From Chryseobacterium oleae (GTDB lineage Bacteria; Bacteroidota; Bacteroidia; Flavobacteriales; Weeksellaceae), in the NCBI RefSeq assembly GCF_900115055.1, contig NZ_FOVD01000002.1, forward strand, positions 124,001-188,000: a stretch of 64,000 nucleotides of DNA, written 5' to 3'. Of this stretch, positions 15,884 to 23,554 are shown one piece after another. Positions within the stretch are counted from its first letter, which is position 1. Every line of letters starts with the position of its first letter. Made by a program: the position numbers and the translations under genes. Below the pieces are notes generated by a model that had not been told where the DNA came from, ran no database searches, and saw only the letters and a program-made list of their open reading frames with translations.

Positions 15884-16690
15884 TTAATGATTTGAATCCT
15901 TTTGTTCTAATTTTTTAGCCTTAAGTTCTTCATCATAATTGTGCAGTACATTGAAATCTTCTGTCTGCTCAATGGCAGTCATGATCTTCAATAAAATTTC
16001 AGGCGCCTTTTCATTATCGTAATCGATGTCCAGAGGTGCTTTGAACTCCATGGTAGGTTTTACGCCTGTTACCTTTACCCGGAGACCTTTCTTGTCAAAT
16101 GCCCTTCTGAAACCGTTGATCTTGATAGGGATCACGATTGGACGCTGGCTTTTAACCAGTTTGGCCGTTCCTCTTCGTCCCTGTGCAAAAGCAGATGTAG
16201 TACCCTGAGGGAAAGTAGCTACCCAGCCGTTGTCCAGAGCTTTCATAATATTATCAACTTCGGTAAGATCTACCATCCTGTTGACGTTTTTACCCTCTGC
16301 TCTCCACGTTCTTTTTACGGTTACAGCACCGGCGATCTTGAAGATCTTCGGAAGAATCCCTTTATTCATGGTTTCTTCTGCCGCTACGTAGTAAAAATCG
16401 ATCTTGGGGTTAAGCAGATAGATCGGGTTTTTAATGGTATCCAGATAACCGTTGTTTACAGCACAGAATGCATGATACATTGCTGCTACATCTGCAAAGT
16501 AGGTCTGATGGTTACATACAAAAAGCACGTTGGAATCCGGAAGATCCACAAGGTGTTCCGTACCGGTTATCTTCAGTTTATTAAAGCCGTTGAACCTTCT
16601 GTAGGATACAATTCCTAAAATAAAAATGATAAACCTTTTTAAAAAATAAGGTGTTCCGAATGCATCGGTGAAAATATTTTTCTTCGCCAT
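15884..16690 (-). CDS. 1-acyl-glycerol-3-phosphate acyltransferase-like (PlsC family)
   Basis: This 268-residue protein has the PlsC acyltransferase layout: an N-terminal hydrophobic segment (FLKRFIIFILGIVSY), the first block LFVCNHQTYFADVAAM, and the later WVATFPQGTTSAF block. It would transfer an acyl chain to lysophosphatidate or a related lipid at the inner membrane. Two details differ from the textbook motifs. The His and Asp of NHxxxxD are five residues apart instead of four. Gln replaces Glu in FPEGT. The spacing may define a flavobacterial subgroup. It is first in a probable three-gene unit with the lipoprotein and mpl. Confidence 0.78.
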   Translation of the reverse strand: MAKKNIFTDAFGTPYFLKRFIIFILGIVSYRRFNGFNKLKITGTEHLVDLPDSNVLFVCNHQTYFADVAAMYHAFCAVNNGYLDTIKNPIYLLNPKIDFYYVAAEETMNKGILPKIFKIAGAVTVKRTWRAEGKNVNRMVDLTEVDNIMKALDNGWVATFPQGTTSAFAQGRRGTAKLVKSQRPIVIPIKINGFRRAFDKKGLRVKVTGVKPTMEFKAPLDIDYDNEKAPEILLKIMTAIEQTEDFNVLHNYDEELKAKKLEQKDSNH

Positions 16691-16717
16691 CTCTCAATTA
16701 AACACGGTAGTGCAAAG

Positions 16718-17347
16718 TTACATTTTTTTCAGCAACTGGCTAAACTCGCTCAATATCATTGCTGTAGCACCCCAGATAATATATCCGTTGAAATTAATGA
16801 CCGGAACTTCATGCCCGGCAGCACCCGGAAGTGCCATCATTTCTGGATTATCCGGAAGGCTTAAGAAAGAAGTGATAGGAAATTCTATAGTTTCTACCGC
16901 CTCGCTCTGCTGAAGAACGAAAAGCGGATTCTTTTTCGTATACGAAATATAGGGATAGACGTAAAAATTACTCGGCGGGATGTAGATTGGAGACATTTCC
17001 CTGATCACCCTGATATAATGCTTTTCTATACCGATCTCTTCGGAAGTTTCACGAACTGCGGTTTCAGCAAAGTCTCTGTCCATTTCCTCGCGTTTTCCGC
17101 CGGGTAGGGAGATCTGTCCGCTGTGTCTGTCATGTTCGTTGATGGTTCTCTGGATCAGGGGGAAATACCATTCATTGTCTTTCAGATAAAGGACAATATT
17201 TACCGCTGCAAATTTTGGGTTTTTCGCCAGTACTTCATCATAGGTAAATACCGGGCGGGAAGGTGGTGAAAATACCCCGTGAGCGTGTACTCCGGGCAGT
17301 TCTACATTCGTAATTTTTCTCAATAAATCTTTTCCAAAACTTTCCAT
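16718..17347 (-). CDS. Nudix hydrolase, CoA pyrophosphatase type (NudL-like)
   Basis: This 209-residue protein carries a Nudix box of the CoA-pyrophosphatase form: ISLPGGKREEMDRDFAETAV followed by RETSEEIGIE. The region before the box (VLYLKDNEWYFPLIQRT) and the segment HDRHSGQISLPGG fit the NudL/YeaB group, whose members hydrolyse CoA and its derivatives to 3',5'-ADP and phosphopantetheine. The family length is about 190-220. It starts 27 bp upstream of the acyltransferase gene on the same strand and may be cotranscribed with it. Confidence 0.83.
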   Translation of the reverse strand: MESFGKDLLRKITNVELPGVHAHGVFSPPSRPVFTYDEVLAKNPKFAAVNIVLYLKDNEWYFPLIQRTINEHDRHSGQISLPGGKREEMDRDFAETAVRETSEEIGIEKHYIRVIREMSPIYIPPSNFYVYPYISYTKKNPLFVLQQSEAVETIEFPITSFLSLPDNPEMMALPGAAGHEVPVINFNGYIIWGATAMILSEFSQLLKKM

Positions 17348-17520
17348 AGCTCAAATTTAGCAATATATACTGAAGAAAAGAATAGGCGTTAACATTAATT
17401 AACCATTGAAAAAATTTAAGATTCAAAAATTCAAAGATTTAAAAATTCAAAAGGTTGAGAAAATGATTATTTTTTTTTATTTAATAAAATTAGAGTTATT
17501 TTATATATTTATGTGTAAAT

Positions 17521-17608
17521 CACGGTGATAGCGTACCGTGTTTTCACGTAACTGAAACACGTTACGCAGAGAAAACGGTAAACAGTTACAACGGAAACGG
17601 TAAACAGT
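17521..17608. promoter_or_regulatory. Clustered palindromes and direct repeats upstream of the curli operon
   Basis: Two 6-8-6 inverted repeats follow each other: CACGGT-N8-ACCGTG (17521-17540) and CGTAAC-N8-GTTACG (17547-17566). Then AACGGTAAACAGT occurs at 17574 and again at 17596, exactly 22 bp apart. The pentamer ACGGT or its complement thus appears at 17522, 17535, 17575 and 17597. This lies 55-120 bp upstream of the predicted promoter core and looks like a multi-site regulator platform. The remaining part of the 350-bp gap is AT-rich without other features. Confidence 0.6.
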
Positions 17609-17637
17609 GATTTTTAAAATTTACACTTTAGCAGTGG

Positions 17638-17667
17638 TTTCTCGCTTGGGTTAAGCGTATACCTTTG
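17638..17667 (+). promoter_or_regulatory. Predicted promoter of the curli operon
   Basis: TACCTTTG (17660-17667) fits TAnnTTTG. TTTC (17638-17641), 18 bp upstream, stands where a -33 element is expected. The first ATG is 30 bp downstream. Confidence 0.5.
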
Positions 17668-17697
17668 TCATACTATTAACCAATTAATTTTACCAAA

Positions 17698-18516
17698 ATG
17701 AAAAACTTTATCACAGGTGTATTTACACTAATGGCCATGAGTTTCAGCTTCGCACAATCAAACATTGATCTTACTGCCCAGATTGGAAACTTGAATGTTG
17801 CTACTGTTGACCAGACAGGGCTTTTAAACATCAACTCTTTAACACAGGATGGAAACCGTAATACGGCAGATATCGATCAGGTAGGTATTCTGAATATTAA
17901 TACTGCTGAAAGTATTGGAAACAGAAACTCAATAGACGTAGATCAAGCCGGGATCGGTAATACCAATGATGTAAGCCAGACAGGAAACAGAAACTCTGCA
18001 ACAACCTGGCAGTTGGGAGCATTAAACTCCACAGAACAGACTCAGATCGGAAGAAGAAATGAGACCTCTTCTTTACAGCTGGGAATAGGAAACGCAGTAG
18101 TACAATATCAGGATGGAAGAAGAAATGATGCTTCTGCTATTCAGTTAGGTAACGGAAATGATGCTTATCAGGTTCAGCTTGGAAGAAGAAATGACGCCAG
18201 CGGTCTTCAGGTAGGTAATGATAACCTTTTAGTGCAATATCAGGATGGTAATGATAACAGTGCAACACACGATCAGGGTGGTAACAATAATATTGCCGCT
18301 TCAGTTCAGGTAGGTGATGACAATATGGCTATGGGAGTTCAGATTGGAAACAGTAACCAGTTATACCAACTTCAATTAGGAGATTCCAATACAGCGATTG
18401 ATGTTCAGATGGGTAACAATAACTTTACCTGGGTAGCTCAAAGTGGAGATTCTCACATCCACGTAGGAACTCAGATGGGTAACGGAAACTCAATGATTGT
18501 TAACCAATCCAACTAG
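17698..18516 (+). CDS. Curlin-repeat amyloid subunit (CsgA-like)
   Basis: After a signal peptide ending in SFAQ, nearly the whole 272-residue protein consists of about 22 curlin half-repeats with the pattern QxGxxN at an 11-residue spacing (QIGNLN, QTGLLN, QDGNRN ... QMGNGN). In curlin each such unit forms a beta-strand of an amyloid solenoid with stacked Gln and Asn. E. coli CsgA has five 22-residue repeats, so this one is about twice as long. The middle of the protein has a basic variant (QIGRRN, QDGRRN, QLGRRN), and the C-terminal part is more acidic (GDDN, GDSN). It is probably the major fibre subunit secreted through the CsgG-like pore encoded downstream. Confidence 0.92.
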   Translation: MKNFITGVFTLMAMSFSFAQSNIDLTAQIGNLNVATVDQTGLLNINSLTQDGNRNTADIDQVGILNINTAESIGNRNSIDVDQAGIGNTNDVSQTGNRNSATTWQLGALNSTEQTQIGRRNETSSLQLGIGNAVVQYQDGRRNDASAIQLGNGNDAYQVQLGRRNDASGLQVGNDNLLVQYQDGNDNSATHDQGGNNNIAASVQVGDDNMAMGVQIGNSNQLYQLQLGDSNTAIDVQMGNNNFTWVAQSGDSHIHVGTQMGNGNSMIVNQSN

Positions 18517-18538
18517 TTCATGTACTGTAATCAAGCAT

Positions 18539-18570
18539 AAAAGGAGAGACTGCGGTTTTCTCCTTTTTTA
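18539..18570 (+). terminator. Terminator after the curlin gene
   Basis: AAGGAGA pairs with TCTCCTT, followed by a T run. It may cause partial termination, leaving the fibre subunit more abundant than the secretion genes downstream. Confidence 0.6.
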
Positions 18571-18676
18571 AGCTTTCAACGATTAACATACCCGGAAACC
18601 GTGATTTTATATTTGTACCTGCTGGGTGTGTTTTTCCAAATACTCTATTCATGTACCTTTATTAAAAATTAAGACC

Positions 18677-19075
18677 ATGTTGAAAATCGGGTGGGGTGCC
18701 TTTACACTTTTCGCAGGACTGTTTGTGCAGGCACAGCAGGTAGACTGGGATAAGCTCAACAGCAGTACGGTTCTTGATCTTATGGCAAGACAGCAGACAG
18801 AGCAGGGGCTTTACGGCTCGAGCGTTCTCCAGATAGGAGATAACAATAGCGCTGAACTTTCTCTTAATGCTAAAACCAATATTGCCATTCAGCAACTGGG
18901 AGACTTCAATACACTTTTTTTCATTAATTCATTTACAAATCAAGAAACCAAAACTGCCATTACCGCTCAGGGAAATAACAATATTATTGATATTACCGGA
19001 AGCAACAGCATCTCAGACGGAATGCAGATCAGTGTAAAAGGTGACAACAAAACCATTTTCATGAGAAATTATTAA
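18677..19075 (+). CDS. Short curlin-like protein (CsgB-like nucleator candidate)
   Basis: The start was moved from 18626 to the Met of MLKIGWGAFTLFAGLFVQAQ, which gives a signal peptide. The mature part of about 110 residues contains curlin-like units (LQIGDNNSAELSL, IQQLGDFNTLFFIN, ITAQGNNNIIDI, VKGDNKTIFM) that are fewer and less regular than those of the upstream gene. Size and irregularity recall CsgB, the surface-bound nucleator. The opening VDWDKLNSSTVLDLMARQQ is outside the repeats and could be an anchor. A TATATTTG box at 18608-18615 may give it its own promoter. CsgB function is inferred. Confidence 0.78.
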   Translation: MLKIGWGAFTLFAGLFVQAQQVDWDKLNSSTVLDLMARQQTEQGLYGSSVLQIGDNNSAELSLNAKTNIAIQQLGDFNTLFFINSFTNQETKTAITAQGNNNIIDITGSNSISDGMQISVKGDNKTIFMRNY

Positions 19076-19082
19076 AACACAC

Positions 19083-19817
19083 ATGATGAAATTTTTATAT
19101 TCCTTAAATCTGTGCACTTTATTTATCTTCCTGTCTGCGACGGTTGATGGGCAGGAAGATAAAAAAGTGAACGCAAGGATTGAAAAAAGCATCCTCGAAA
19201 ATCAGATTAATCTCAAAGCCGTTGTTACCAATAATACTTCCGTATACAAAGAGCTGAACTATCTATTGGTTTCCATTAAAAAAGGAAATGCCGGCAATCT
19301 TTCCAATAATCAGCAAAACGGTAAGTTTTCTATCAATCCCAATGAAGTAAAGGTTTTATCTGAGATCAATGTGAATCTTGAACCGAAAGATGCTCTGAAA
19401 GCTTTCCTCTACGTAAAAGATGAAGAAACCCAGAAAATGATCGCGAAAGACAGTCTTGAAATTAATACCGATCTGTTCAAAAAGAAAACAGCCAAAGTAG
19501 AAGAAGATGCCGTGTTTGAACTGAAAGGGCTCACCATTGATGAAACCAAAACAAAGGTAGGAAAAGACTTTTATGATCTTTTTTATATGCAGTACAGCCA
19601 GATTCCTGATAAAAGCAGTGGTGCAGTGACTATTTCCGAGCTTCCTCTCCGCGGGACCAGTGGTCAGATTAACATCCAGATTGATGACAAAGTGATTTAC
19701 AGTTTTATGACCAACCCAAGCGAAGATTACCTGAAAGAACAGCTGGCAGCCAGCTTGAAATATATCAAAGAATTTAATGCAAAGAAAAACCTCATTAAAA
19801 ATGAATTCATCTACTAA
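19083..19817 (+). CDS. CsgE-type curli assembly protein with a CsgH-like N-terminal domain
   Basis: This 244-residue exported protein is roughly twice the size of E. coli CsgE. The C-terminal half (from about residue 145: LKGLTIDETKTKVGKDFYDL ... ISELPLRGTSGQINIQID ... YIKEFN) is CsgE-like, the periplasmic adaptor that feeds subunits to the CsgG pore. The N-terminal half (residues about 25-125) has the pattern of the Ig-like curli inhibitor CsgH: YLLVSIKKGNAGNLSNNQQN, then FSINPNEVKVLSEINVNL. One chain may thus combine amyloid-inhibiting and delivery functions. It is 7 bp downstream of the minor subunit gene. The CsgH assignment is by pattern recall and less secure than CsgE. Confidence 0.85.
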   Translation: MMKFLYSLNLCTLFIFLSATVDGQEDKKVNARIEKSILENQINLKAVVTNNTSVYKELNYLLVSIKKGNAGNLSNNQQNGKFSINPNEVKVLSEINVNLEPKDALKAFLYVKDEETQKMIAKDSLEINTDLFKKKTAKVEEDAVFELKGLTIDETKTKVGKDFYDLFYMQYSQIPDKSSGAVTISELPLRGTSGQINIQIDDKVIYSFMTNPSEDYLKEQLAASLKYIKEFNAKKNLIKNEFIY

Positions 19818-19828
19818 AAACGTCCGCC

Positions 19829-20239
19829 ATGAAAACTTTTATCATTATTTTGACCTTTATTGCGGGTATTTTCTCCGGAAAATCTCAGCAGCTCGTTTAT
19901 AAGCCCATCAATCCGGCATTCGGAGGAGATACGTTTAACTATCAGTGGCTTTTAAGTTCAGCAAATGCCCAAAATCAGTTTGATGAAAAAGATGATTACA
20001 GCAGTTTGCTCGATAACGTTAATTCTCTAGACAGTTTCAGTCAGAGCCTCAACAGGCAGGTACTGAGTGAGCTGTCCAGGAAATTGTTTGAAGATCAGTT
20101 CGGGGAGGGCAGCCTGAAGCCCGGAAATTATCTTTTCGGTTCGCTTTATCTGCAGATTACCACTACAGCCCAGGGACTTTTGATCAATATTTTGGATACC
20201 AGTTCAGGTGATCAGTCCGAGATCGTCATTCCAAAATAA
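19829..20239 (+). CDS. csgF: CsgF-type curli assembly protein
   Basis: This 136-residue exported protein is the usual length of CsgF. After the signal peptide it shows the CsgF hallmark QLVYKPINPAFGGDTFNYQW, the segment that inserts in the CsgG pore constriction. A helix with DSFSQSLNRQVLSELSRKL and the C-terminal strand FGSLYLQITTTAQGLLINIL follow. CsgF couples secretion to nucleation at the cell surface. It is 11 bp after the csgE-type gene and 25 bp before the csgG-type gene. Confidence 0.92.
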   Translation: MKTFIIILTFIAGIFSGKSQQLVYKPINPAFGGDTFNYQWLLSSANAQNQFDEKDDYSSLLDNVNSLDSFSQSLNRQVLSELSRKLFEDQFGEGSLKPGNYLFGSLYLQITTTAQGLLINILDTSSGDQSEIVIPK

Positions 20240-20264
20240 AAAATAACTAAAAACCAGACTTACC

Positions 20265-21629
20265 ATGAGAACTTACACTTACACCAGAATTTTTTTCTGT
20301 ACGTTCCTGCTGTGTATAATGCAGGCCTGCAGTTCGATACTGGGTCTTCCTTCCGATCCTGAAAGATCCACTATGGGAGAGCTTACTCCCTCTACCGCGG
20401 AATTGAAAAACCTTCCGCTTCCCAAAGAAAAAATCGTCATCGGCGTCTACAAATTCAGAGACCAGACCGGCCAGTATAAACCGTCTGAAAACGGCAACAA
20501 CTGGAGTACGGCTGTTCCGCAGGGAACTACCACCATTCTGATCAAAGCACTGGAAGACAGCCGGTGGTTTATCCCTATTGAAAGGGAAAATATCGCCAAT
20601 CTTTTAAACGAAAGACAGATCATCCGGTCCACCAGACAGGAATACAACAAAGATGCTGATAAAAACAGTCAGTCTCTTCCGCCACTTCTTTACGCAGGAA
20701 TTCTTCTTGAAGGCGGCGTGATCTCTTACGACAGCAATGTCATGACCGGAGGCCTCGGTGCAAGATATTTCGGAATAGGGGCTTCTACACAATACCGCCA
20801 GGACAGAATTACCATTTATCTGCGGGCTGTTTCCACGCTGAACGGTGAAATTCTTAAAACCGTTTATATTTCCAAAACCATTCTTTCTACAAGCGTCAAC
20901 GGAAGTTTTTTCAGATATATTGATACGGAAAGACTTCTGGAAGCTGAAGTTGGACTTACTCAAAATGAACCGGTGCAGCTTGCTGTAACCGAAGCTATTG
21001 AAAAAGCGGTAAGATCCTTAATCGTTGAAGGGATCAGGGATAAAATATGGGGTAAAGCATCTGAGAACTTAACGGGTTATCAGGCTTTGATCAATGATTA
21101 CAATAAAGAACAGGAAGACAATATAGGCAGAACGGTAGGCAATAAATTTCCGGAAAATTACAGACAAAAAATGTCCGTTTTTGCTAATGTGGAAGCTCAG
21201 AAAATCAAAGATGACTACGTCAATCCTAAAATGAATGCAGGTGGAAAACTGGGGATGAAATACTTTATAAGTCCCAATTTCAATATTGAAACCAGCGTTG
21301 GCTATTTCACTTTAGAGAATAAGAATATTATTAAAAGAAGCTATATAGTTCCCGAGCTTAATCTGGAGTTTCTTCTGTTCCCAAAATACAGATTCAGCCC
21401 CTATGTTTATGGCGGTGCGGGCGCTATGTTTTCAAAATACAAACCTCAGTACAAGGGCCAGGTGGGTGGCGGACTGGAATACATGATCGGGAATAATACC
21501 GCAATCCGGGCCTCCTCGCAGTATGATATCGGTTTTAAAGATAACTGGGAAGGTTTGGTCAATGGAAAAAGAAAAGACCAGGCACTCCGCTTTGCACTTG
21601 GAATCAATTTTTACCTTGGAAACAAATAA
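20265..21629 (+). CDS. csgG: CsgG-type curli secretion pore with C-terminal beta-barrel extension
   Basis: This 454-residue lipoprotein (lipobox ending LCIMQACSS) is much longer than E. coli CsgG (277). Residues about 40-265 are CsgG: LPLPKEKIVIGVYKFRDQTG, WFIPIERENIANLLNERQII and ARYFGIGASTQYRQDRITIY. From about residue 320 a second domain follows (KLGMKYFISPNFNIETSVGY ... YRFSPYVYGGAGAMF ... IRASSQYDIGF ... FALGINFYLG). Its alternating strands and terminal aromatic-rich strand look like an OmpA/Opr-type outer-membrane beta-barrel. The extension is expected to sit in or at the outer membrane around the nonameric pore; that is inference. Confidence 0.88.
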   Translation: MRTYTYTRIFFCTFLLCIMQACSSILGLPSDPERSTMGELTPSTAELKNLPLPKEKIVIGVYKFRDQTGQYKPSENGNNWSTAVPQGTTTILIKALEDSRWFIPIERENIANLLNERQIIRSTRQEYNKDADKNSQSLPPLLYAGILLEGGVISYDSNVMTGGLGARYFGIGASTQYRQDRITIYLRAVSTLNGEILKTVYISKTILSTSVNGSFFRYIDTERLLEAEVGLTQNEPVQLAVTEAIEKAVRSLIVEGIRDKIWGKASENLTGYQALINDYNKEQEDNIGRTVGNKFPENYRQKMSVFANVEAQKIKDDYVNPKMNAGGKLGMKYFISPNFNIETSVGYFTLENKNIIKRSYIVPELNLEFLLFPKYRFSPYVYGGAGAMFSKYKPQYKGQVGGGLEYMIGNNTAIRASSQYDIGFKDNWEGLVNGKRKDQALRFALGINFYLGNK

Positions 21630-21640
21630 AAACATGAACT

Positions 21641-23152
21641 ATGAAAACTTTAATCAAAATACTCAGCATATTGATCCTCACTTTTTGTCTGTTTTCATGC
21701 GATGAAGATCTTGTGGAACAGGCTCAGACAGGAATATTGAAAGGAAAAGTTGTAAAAAGAGGGACCAATGTGCCCATTCCTAATGTGAAAATTTTTACAG
21801 CACCCACTACACAGACGGTTTTTAGCGGGACAGACGGTACATTCGAAATTGCTGCCATGCCGCTTGGAAATTATTCTGTGAAAGCAGAACTGTCCGGCTA
21901 TATTACCACTTTTCAGGGTGTTAATATGCAAACCCAAAACCAGATAGTCACCGTGGTTTTTGAAATGGACGATGATGAATCACTTAATTCTCCTCCTTCC
22001 GCACCGCAGCTGCTAAGTCCGGTAGACAATGCGGTGAACCAGCCTCTGAACGTCGAACTGACGTGGACTGCTACAGATCCTGATACGGCTGATGTTTTAA
22101 AATATAGTTTAACAATTAAAAATAACCTCGATACTCATGTGATTCAGGTTAATGATTTGACGGTGAAGCATTATTCGCTTTCAAATTTGAAGTTTGGTGT
22201 TAGTTACTTCTGGCAGGTGTCTGTTTCGGACGGCATTCACCCGCCAGTTTTAAGTTCCATCAGTAAGTTTACCACCAATACGGTTCCGGCCAACCGTTAC
22301 CATTATGTACAGAAACAGAACGGTAATTTCGTCATCATGTCTACGGACGGACAGGGAAACAGCTTTCAGCTGACCAATTCGTCCTACAACAGTTGGAGGC
22401 CGAGAAAAAATAATAATGCAGGACTGATTGCATTTCTGAGGACCGAAGGCGGGAGTACCCATATTTACACAGTAAACCCCGACGGATCCAATCCTTTTAA
22501 AGTAACCACAGTACCGGCAGCCGGTTTTAATAATTATGAAATGGATTTCGCATGGAGTACCAACGGCCAGGAAATTCTCTATTCCAATTTCAATAAATTA
22601 TATAGAATCAATAAAGACGGCAGCGGCCTTACACTGGTATACACAACTCCGGACGGCAGCATGATCTCTGAATGTGACTGGAGCTACGACGGCAGCAGAA
22701 TCGCCGTAAAAACGAATGATTACAGCGGTTATAATACAAAAATCTACATCATTGATATGACAGGAAGTGTTTTAAAAACGATTCTGACAGGATCAGCAGG
22801 AGCCTCAGGCGGACTCAATTTCTCTGTAGACGGACAAATGCTCGTATACACAAGAGATATGTCGGGATATCAGGATGGCAGCGGCAATTATCGCCAGCTC
22901 GATTCTCATATTTTCATCTATAATATAACCACCGACACCGTATACGATATTTCTGCGGAAAGCGAAAAACCGCTCGGAACCAACGATCTTGATCCAAGGT
23001 TTTCTCCAAACAATGCCCAGATTATCTTTATGAACACCTCCAACGACAATATTTCTCAGAAAAACGTAATGGCTATTGATCTCAACAGTACTATGACTGA
23101 TCTTTCGAGAGCGTCTCTTTTCAGTAACGGTGAAATGCCGGATTATGAGTAG
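21641..23152 (+). CDS. Curli-operon lipoprotein: carboxypeptidase-regulatory, Fn3-like and beta-propeller domains
   Basis: This 503-residue lipoprotein (FCLFSCDED lipobox) contains three parts. Residues about 30-110 are a carboxypeptidase-regulatory-like domain (LKGKVVKRGTNVPIPNVKIF, TDGTFEIAAMPLGNYSVKA). Residues about 115-210 resemble a fibronectin-type-III/SusE-like domain (PSAPQLLSPVDNAVNQPLNV, FGVSYFWQVSVSDG). Residues about 220-500 are a TolB/PD40-type beta-propeller with repeated blades (HIYTVNPDGSNPFKVT, LYRINKDGSG, KIYIIDMTGS, DPRFSPNNAQIIFMN). It is the last gene of the curli operon, 11 bp after csgG. It may anchor or bind fibres at the surface; no enzymatic motif is seen. Confidence 0.82.
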   Translation: MKTLIKILSILILTFCLFSCDEDLVEQAQTGILKGKVVKRGTNVPIPNVKIFTAPTTQTVFSGTDGTFEIAAMPLGNYSVKAELSGYITTFQGVNMQTQNQIVTVVFEMDDDESLNSPPSAPQLLSPVDNAVNQPLNVELTWTATDPDTADVLKYSLTIKNNLDTHVIQVNDLTVKHYSLSNLKFGVSYFWQVSVSDGIHPPVLSSISKFTTNTVPANRYHYVQKQNGNFVIMSTDGQGNSFQLTNSSYNSWRPRKNNNAGLIAFLRTEGGSTHIYTVNPDGSNPFKVTTVPAAGFNNYEMDFAWSTNGQEILYSNFNKLYRINKDGSGLTLVYTTPDGSMISECDWSYDGSRIAVKTNDYSGYNTKIYIIDMTGSVLKTILTGSAGASGGLNFSVDGQMLVYTRDMSGYQDGSGNYRQLDSHIFIYNITTDTVYDISAESEKPLGTNDLDPRFSPNNAQIIFMNTSNDNISQKNVMAIDLNSTMTDLSRASLFSNGEMPDYE

Positions 23153-23460
23153 TTTGCGTTTGAGAGTCGCAGAGTTTGAGGGTAGGAGAGTTTGAGGGTT
23201 TGAGGGTTTGAGAGTAAGAGAGTAAGAGAGTAAGAGAGTAAGAGAGTAAGAGAGTTGCTGGCTGACAGCTGATTGTTGCTCGTAATTATAAATCATACTT
23301 TAATAGCTTTAAACCTTATATATCTGGGAATATTGAATGAAGGACAAGTATCTGGTGGCTGAGGTTACCGAAGCCACCAGTACTAATACCCAATATCTGA
23401 AATCTGATGTCTGATGTCTGGAATCTAGTATCTAAAGATTTTCTCATTTACCTTTCACTT
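23153..23460. repeat. Mosaic intergenic repeat block
   Basis: The block begins with GAGTTTGAGGGT-type words. At about 23211-23254 the octamer GAGAGTAA is repeated about five times. Words of the type ATCTGAAATCTGATGTCTG end the block. Similar words recur near 34.3, 47.0, 57.1 and 61.7 kb. There is no coding content. This block and the terminator fill the 400 bp between the curli operon and the convergent regulator gene. Confidence 0.75.
23351..23387. repeat. Palindromic element CTGGTGGCT...AGCCACCAG (copy 1)
   Basis: CTGGTGGCT and AGCCACCAG flank GAGGTTACCGA and are followed by TACTAAT. A second, nearly identical copy is at 61777-61813. It could form a 9-bp hairpin. Confidence 0.65.
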
Positions 23461-23483
23461 GCGAAACAAAATTGACCAGAGCG

Positions 23484-23540
23484 TTTAACCTCCCAAAAAA
23501 AATCCAAACCGAAGGTTTGGATTTTTTTTGGGAGGTTAAA
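23484..23540. terminator. Perfect 27-bp hairpin, bidirectional terminator
   Basis: The left arm from 23484 to 23510 and the right arm from 23514 to 23540 are exact complements with a 3-nt gap. The inner part is AATCCAAACC-GAA-GGTTTGGATT flanked by eight A and eight T. Read on the minus strand the tip is C(TTCG)G, an extra-stable tetraloop. It ends 15 bp from the stop of the minus-strand regulator gene. Confidence 0.85.
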
Positions 23541-23554
23541 CTAAATTGGTTTCA

